A stretch of DNA of 6,287 bases from Chlorobiaceae bacterium (GTDB taxonomy: Bacteria > Bacteroidota > Chlorobiia > Chlorobiales > Chlorobiaceae): assembly GCA_013336025.1 (NCBI GenBank), contig JAAXUM010000113.1, forward strand, positions 1-6,287, read 5' to 3'. The notes below the pieces were generated by a model. That model searched no databases. It was not told where the DNA came from and saw only the letters and a list, made by a program, of their open reading frames with translations. Position numbers and translations under genes: made by a program. Positions 5,372-6,287 of the stretch are shown here, in pieces. The first letter of the stretch is position 1; each line of letters opens with the position of its first letter.

Positions 5372-6287
5372 CTATAGATCATCTTCAAAGACAGGACGCT
5401 TACGCCGGTCTCTTATTCGGATAGCTTTGCCTGATTTTATATTTTCAATGATTAAAACAGCATCAAGACCGGCATTTATTTTAAAATTTATATTCTTTCT
5501 ATCTATAATAATTGCACATTTATTTATAGAAAAATTATCAACGGTCAGGTCAATTACTTTTCCAGGTTTTCCTTTGGCAAGAGCCCGGTTGATAATTCTT
5601 GGCACACTGCTGATCAGATGATCAAGATCGAACGTAAGTTTTGATGCAACAGAGTCCCTGATAACGTTGTGCAATATATCCTCACCCGTATCGATAAAAT
5701 CGTTTTTCGTATCGAGTGAAAAATCAAAATTCTGTACCAGAAGCCTCTGGTTTGGAACGTCATAGAACAAGTGGCCGCTGGCAATTAAATGCCCTTTTAT
5801 ATCTTTATCGGTAATAATCTGCACAGATAATCCTTTTGTCGAAGGATAGGCTTTTAACTCTCTGATAGAAACGGAATATCCTCTCGACGTAAATGTTTTT
5901 CCTCTCAACAGACGATTCAACTGTTCATTGATGACATCAAAAGAGGTATATGCATATAAATTGATATCCGAACGGGGAGTGATTTCATTATCATGAAGAG
6001 TCTTGAAATTTGGTAAAGGCTTGGGGATAACAGCTGTTGATGTATCGGTCAACATCAGCATCTGCGCGTTAACCCTGGTATAGCAGGTGATGTTCTTGCG
6101 GTTGAGGGCGATTTTGCCTTTTATATCATTGCAGAAAAATCTTATCCATGCTTGAGGCTGCTTTTTCTTAATGCGAATAGGATCTTGCAGATCAAGCCAG
6201 ACATCTGCAATGGCCGGTCTTAAAATTTCCTGTTTAAATATCTCATTATCAAGCATCGTCGTCAAATCATGACCACTTTCAACGATT
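5372..6287 (-). CDS. DUF4403 family protein, 5' end outside the window
   Basis: The frame stays open from the TAG at 5372-5374 to the window edge. Codons beyond 6265 read IVESGHD with no stop, so the TTG at 6265 is probably not the start and the gene is partial: about 304 residues are visible of a family that usually has more than 400. Family features in order, counting from 6265, are IADVWLDLQDPIRI near the left end, then PKPLPNFKTL, the YTSFDVINEQLNRLLRGKTF segment (about residues 106-125), IKGHLIASGHLFYDVPNQRLLVQNFDFSLDTKND (about 158-191), and a helix-rich part ending in IINRALAKGK. DUF4403 proteins are uncharacterised, largely beta-stranded and usually predicted exported or envelope-associated; the signal or lipid anchor would be in the missing part. 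No function should be assigned. The gene converges on the RRM unit and has no visible operon partner here. Confidence 0.8.
   Translation of the reverse strand, partial: IVESGHDLTTMLDNEIFKQEILRPAIADVWLDLQDPIRIKKKQPQAWIRFFCNDIKGKIALNRKNITCYTRVNAQMLMLTDTSTAVIPKPLPNFKTLHDNEITPRSDINLYAYTSFDVINEQLNRLLRGKTFTSRGYSVSIRELKAYPSTKGLSVQIITDKDIKGHLIASGHLFYDVPNQRLLVQNFDFSLDTKNDFIDTGEDILHNVIRDSVASKLTFDLDHLISSVPRIINRALAKGKPGKVIDLTVDNFSINKCAIIIDRKNINFKINAGLDAVLIIENIKSGKAIRIRDRRKRPVFEDDL

Overview
The window looks like chromosome from a green sulfur bacterium (phylum Chlorobi: Chlorobium, Pelodictyon or Prosthecochloris type). This is inferred from protein style, not from a search. It rests on the single-RRM RNA-binding protein with a structured leader, the pairing of a small c-type cytochrome with a DUF4405 membrane protein, a short-form malic enzyme, and moderate-GC genes separated by AT-rich gaps. 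I cannot assign a species.

Layout. Positions 1-128 hold the end of a broken alpha-oxoamine synthase gene (glycine C-acetyltransferase type), which stops about 40 residues after the catalytic lysine. Positions 129-732 contain no convincing gene and are very AT-rich in the first half. Positions 733-2102 hold two + strand genes: a secreted mono-haem cytochrome c and a three-helix DUF4405 membrane protein with a predicted periplasmic tail of four helix-turn-helix-like repeats. Positions 2265-3425 on the - strand encode a 386-residue malic enzyme, convergent with the DUF4405 gene, with two hairpins in the gap. Positions 3708-4466 (+) encode an exported protein of unknown function with a calcium-loop motif. 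Positions 4642-5114 are a complete small transcription unit: a near-consensus sigma-70 promoter, a structured leader of about 100 nt, an RRM protein gene and a strong intrinsic terminator. Positions 5372-6287 (-) are the 3' part of a DUF4403 gene that runs off the window.

How the genes relate. The cytochrome c and DUF4405 protein probably form one membrane-bound electron-transfer module: the b-type anchor would present its tail on the same side as the soluble cytochrome. The malic enzyme links malate and pyruvate in central carbon metabolism and shows no link to its neighbours. The RRM gene is probably autoregulated through its leader. I recall a published Chlorobi-RRM RNA motif in this position but could not run its covariance model. 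No mobile element, CRISPR array, tRNA or rRNA is visible. The window is mostly ordinary; the points most worth a second look are the RRM leader, the periplasmic repeats of the DUF4405 protein, the RG-rich cytochrome tail and the truncated synthase at the left edge.
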